9,345 bases of DNA. Source: Bacteroidales bacterium. GTDB lineage: Bacteria > Bacteroidota > Bacteroidia > Bacteroidales > BM520. The notes beneath the pieces are model-generated. The model saw only the letters and a list, made by a program, of their open reading frames with translations, searched no databases and was not told the origin of the DNA. This document shows positions 7,816 through 9,345 of this stretch, in pieces. Position 1 is the stretch's first letter. Every line of letters starts with the position of its first letter. The stretch spans positions 1 through 9,345 of the forward strand of contig JAQVPY010000080.1 of assembly GCA_028701815.1 (NCBI GenBank), in the 5' to 3' direction. The translations under genes were made by a program, and so were the position numbers.

Positions 7816-7832
7816 AAAATAATATTTTACAT
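7811..7832. promoter_or_regulatory. perfect 8-6-8 palindrome, candidate operator
   Basis: ATGTAAAA (7811-7818), a six-base spacer and TTTTACAT (7825-7832) are perfectly complementary. The left arm covers five of the eight bases of the receptor's -7 element on the minus strand. The position suits a dimeric regulator that would block polymerase. The sequence is A/T-rich in an A/T-rich gap, so chance is a real alternative, and no regulator gene lies nearby. Confidence 0.35.
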
Positions 7833-7868
7833 AATAATCTGTTAAAAGCGGCTATTCATCGATAATAT

Positions 7869-7903
7869 AAAAAAAAAGCGGAACAGAGCAGTTCCGCTTT
7901 TTT
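7869..7903 (-). terminator. strong intrinsic terminator of the yceD-rpmF-ridA unit
   Basis: The arms GCGGAAC (7878-7884) and GTTCCGC (7891-7897) form a perfect 7-bp stem around the loop AGAGCA. They are flanked by A9 on the left and T6 on the right, which lengthen the stem. In the leftward direction the stem is followed by nine T, 20 bases after the ridA stop. It would also work rightward (six T), but no rightward gene ends here. Confidence 0.88.
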
Positions 7904-7922
7904 ATATTATAGCACATCGCAG

Positions 7923-8297
7923 TTACTTAATAGCGATAGCTTCAACTTCAATCATAACTCCCATCGGGAGGTTAAGTCCGCCGAAAGCTGCACGAGCAGG
8001 ACAATCGCCTGTGAAATATTGAGCGTAAACTTCGTTAAACGGCTTGAAATTACTTATATCGCTAAGTAAACAGGTACATTTAACGATATCGGTCATAGAA
8101 TAACCGGCTTCTTTAATGATGGCAGAAATATTTTCCATAACCTGTTTTGTTTGGTCCTGGATGTTATTTGCTACTAAACCGGTAGCCGGATTTACAGGAA
8201 TCTGGCCGGAAATATACAATATACCATTAGCTTCAACAGCTTGGCTATATGGACCAATAGCTTTGGGGGCGTTAGGCGTTGCGATAATTCTCTTCAT
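7923..8297 (-). CDS. ridA: RidA family reactive intermediate/imine deaminase
   Basis: RidA hydrolyses reactive enamines/imines such as 2-aminoacrylate, released by PLP enzymes, and so protects other PLP enzymes in the cytoplasm; it acts as a homotrimer. The 124 residues match the family length. Conserved features are IGPYSQAV with Tyr17, LYISGQIP (27-34), the substrate carboxylate-binding Arg102 in CPARAAF, and IEVEAIA with Glu119. These correspond to the Tyr17, Arg105 and Glu120 positions of the E. coli protein, so an active deaminase is likely. The ATG at 8297 lies 13 bp after the rpmF stop, with no promoter between, so it is probably the third gene of the yceD-rpmF transcript. It is followed 20 bp later by a strong terminator. 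Confidence 0.95.
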   Translation of the reverse strand: MKRIIATPNAPKAIGPYSQAVEANGILYISGQIPVNPATGLVANNIQDQTKQVMENISAIIKEAGYSMTDIVKCTCLLSDISNFKPFNEVYAQYFTGDCPARAAFGGLNLPMGVMIEVEAIAIK

Positions 8298-8310
8298 AGT
8301 TTAGCTGGTA

Positions 8311-8502
8311 TTAGTTCTTTTCCGAACCGTCGATAATCATTTTACCTTTATAATAAAGGTTGCCATCAACCCAATATGCTCTATGGTACTGATGAACTTC
8401 ACCTGTGGTCGGGCAAATAGCCAACTGAGGTATTTCAGCATGATCATGTGATCTTCTTTTGTCTCTTCTTGCTGAAGACGATCTTCTTTTTGGATGTGCC
8501 AT
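8311..8502 (-). CDS. rpmF: 50S ribosomal protein L32 (bL32), zinc ribbon degraded
   Basis: L32 is a small basic protein of the large ribosomal subunit. The 63-residue product starts with the family signature MAHPKRRSSSARRDKRRSHD, and YYKGKMII matches the conserved C-terminal strand. Many Bacteroidota L32 proteins carry four zinc-binding cysteines (two CxxC pairs, near 30/33 and 43/46). Here only Cys30 remains: position 33 is Thr, and the second pair region reads AYWVDGN. The zinc site should therefore be absent, as in E. coli L32, which has no such cysteines. The gene sits 20 bp after yceD, the standard yceD-rpmF pairing, and is translated from an A-rich leader (AAGAA before ATG). Confidence 0.95.
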   Translation of the reverse strand: MAHPKRRSSSARRDKRRSHDHAEIPQLAICPTTGEVHQYHRAYWVDGNLYYKGKMIIDGSEKN

Positions 8503-8522
8503 TTCTTATATACTTTAAATTG

Positions 8523-9032
8523 TTATTTTAATTTTTTCAATGCATCCCAACGGGGATCCATCTCTTTTTTTTCTTTCATTTTCTCCAAGAGCGCAATCTG
8601 CTCTTTGTTGCATCCGGATTCTCCATTTTCATCCACATGGTGGACTTTTCTAAAGGGGATGCCAACACAGACCATATCGTATATGAACTTGCTGATATCA
8701 ATTTGGGTATCAGCCTTTGTTACAAACAATACATTTTCATCTGTCGGATCTCCTTCTGCCTGTTTTACAAAAAGCGTGTCGGAAACGTTAATAGGGATGA
8801 TAAGAGGGTCTAAGCATCTGTCGCATATCGACTCTATTTCACCTGAAATATTTACTGAAAGAGTCATTAATGTCTCTTCTCTAAGTAAATTTACCTTAAC
8901 GTCAAAGTCACACTTTGCCAGTTCGGAATTTCCATAAGCTTCAAAGAACGCGCCATCTATCTTATAATCAAAACTGTAACTCCCGTTTTCAAGTCCGCAA
9001 AATTTTATCAATAATTTATTATTCATCGCCAT
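8523..9032 (-). CDS. yceD: YceD/DUF177 family protein, 23S rRNA accumulation
   Basis: YceD-family proteins are encoded next to rpmF across bacteria, and in E. coli and plants they are needed for normal 23S rRNA accumulation; they are thought to act in large-subunit assembly. The 169-residue product shows the central IESICDRCL with its CxxC (Cys70, Cys73), the ISKFIYDMVCVGIPF segment, a third conserved cysteine at 141 (SGCN) and the C-terminal DPRWDALKKL (159-168), all typical of the family. The start could be the ATG at 9032 or the second ATG at 9026 (MNNKLLIKF), which fits the conserved N-terminus equally well. It is the first gene of a yceD-rpmF-ridA unit with a well-formed promoter directly upstream. 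Confidence 0.92.
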   Translation of the reverse strand: MAMNNKLLIKFCGLENGSYSFDYKIDGAFFEAYGNSELAKCDFDVKVNLLREETLMTLSVNISGEIESICDRCLDPLIIPINVSDTLFVKQAEGDPTDENVLFVTKADTQIDISKFIYDMVCVGIPFRKVHHVDENGESGCNKEQIALLEKMKEKKEMDPRWDALKKLK

Positions 9033-9052
9033 TTGTTACAATTTTGGGGGTG

Positions 9053-9082
9053 CAAAGATATAAAAAATTTTTATAAAAACAA
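9053..9082 (-). promoter_or_regulatory. Bacteroidota-type promoter of yceD-rpmF-ridA
   Basis: On the minus strand the -33 TTG (complement of 9080-9082) and the -7 TATCTTTG (complement of 9053-9060) are separated by 19 bp, which matches the Bacteroidota consensus TTG-N17-23-TAnnTTTG. The spacer is almost wholly A/T. The -7 box ends 20 bp before the yceD ATG, giving a leader of about 15 bases. The -33 box lies 4 bp past the upstream aminotransferase stop codon. Confidence 0.8.
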
Positions 9083-9086
9083 TTTT

Positions 9087-9345
9087 TTATTCAAAAGACT
9101 TTATAGATTTTTGAATTTTTGCTATTGCATCACGTAATTGTTCTTCAGTGATAACCAATGGAGGAGCGAAACGGATGATATGACGGTGCGTCGGTTTTGC
9201 CAACACGCCGTTTTCTGCCATCTTCAAACAAACATCCCATGCTTCTTTGCCGTTTCTCGGCTTGATGATGATAGCATTTAACAGGCCTTTACCGCGAACT
9301 AATTCGATCATATCCGCTTTGAAGTTTCTCATTTCTTCCTTGAAA
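9087..9345 (-). CDS. rocD: ornithine aminotransferase, C-terminal fragment (cut by window edge)
   Basis: Only the last 86 or so residues are visible; the frame is open through the right edge, and the ATG at 9332 is internal. The segment has the family's C-terminal features: IELVRGKGLLNAIII, WDVCLKMAENGVLAKPTH, IIRFAPPLVITEEQL and a closing amphipathic helix. This pattern fits ornithine--oxo-acid transaminase, a PLP class-III aminotransferase that interconverts ornithine and glutamate semialdehyde. Acetylornithine aminotransferase (argD) is a relative, but the LAKPTH and IIRFAPPLVI wording favours the ornithine enzyme. The PLP lysine lies outside the window. No terminator is seen after its TAA; the yceD promoter begins at once. 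Confidence 0.85.
   Translation of the reverse strand, partial: FKEEMRNFKADMIELVRGKGLLNAIIIKPRNGKEAWDVCLKMAENGVLAKPTHRHIIRFAPPLVITEEQLRDAIAKIQKSIKSFE

Noticed and set aside
7787..7922. Possible small RNA in the gap between ridA and the receptor
   Set aside because: The gap is explained by the ridA terminator, the receptor promoter and the palindrome; no independent promoter-terminator pair was seen.
8451..8492. Direct repeat of GATCTTCTTTT inside rpmF
   Set aside because: It is explained by the repeated KRRS motifs of the basic N-terminus of L32.
9033..9086. A/T-rich inverted runs (A6/T6) between yceD and the aminotransferase as a terminator
   Set aside because: There is no GC stem; the runs form the spacer and flank of the yceD promoter.
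1..9345. A novel defence, mobile or biosynthetic system
   Set aside because: Every long coding region matches a known housekeeping or envelope family, and no unexplained gap, repeat array, integrase, transposase or toxin-antitoxin pair was seen.

Overview
The window looks like an ordinary chromosomal segment from a member of Bacteroidota, probably Bacteroidales. Four things point there. There is a DUF2723 (TMEM260/GT117-like) membrane protein gene. There is a TonB-dependent receptor with a carboxypeptidase-regulatory-like domain at its N-terminus. Promoters match the Bacteroidota type (-7 TAnnTTTG, in one case with a TTG 19 bp upstream). Start codons are preceded by A/T-rich leaders with no clear Shine-Dalgarno sequence. 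Nine protein genes plus one edge fragment fill almost the whole window. No gap exceeds about 140 bp, and I see no mobile elements, CRISPR arrays, tRNA or rRNA genes.

Layout, left to right. (1) The C-terminal two thirds of a large DUF2723 membrane protein runs rightward off the left edge (2-2026). (2) dprA converges on it (2061-3158, minus), and a hairpin overlapping the dprA stop separates the two. (3) lgt is divergent from dprA (3240-4061, plus), with a promoter match just before its start. (4) A leftward three-gene unit follows: an outer-membrane TonB-dependent receptor (7783-5459), then rsgA (5453-4521), then dtd (4516-4064). Gaps are only 5 and 4 bp, and dtd ends 2 bp from the end of lgt. 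(5) A second leftward unit is yceD (9032-8523), rpmF (8502-8311) and ridA (8297-7923), with a clear promoter at its head and a strong intrinsic terminator at its end. (6) The 3' end of an ornithine aminotransferase gene enters from the right edge (minus).

Functionally these are core-genome genes: DNA uptake/recombination (DprA), lipoprotein maturation (Lgt), ribosome assembly and translation quality (RsgA, Dtd, YceD, L32), metabolite repair (RidA), amino-acid catabolism (RocD-like) and envelope functions (DUF2723 protein, TonB receptor). I did not find a novel multi-gene system. The points most worth a second look are: a TonB receptor without the usual partner gene at the head of an rsgA-dtd operon, with a perfect palindrome over its -7 element; an L32 that has lost three of four zinc-ribbon cysteines; ridA as the third gene of the yceD-rpmF unit; and terminator-like hairpins that share sequence with the coding ends of convergent genes.
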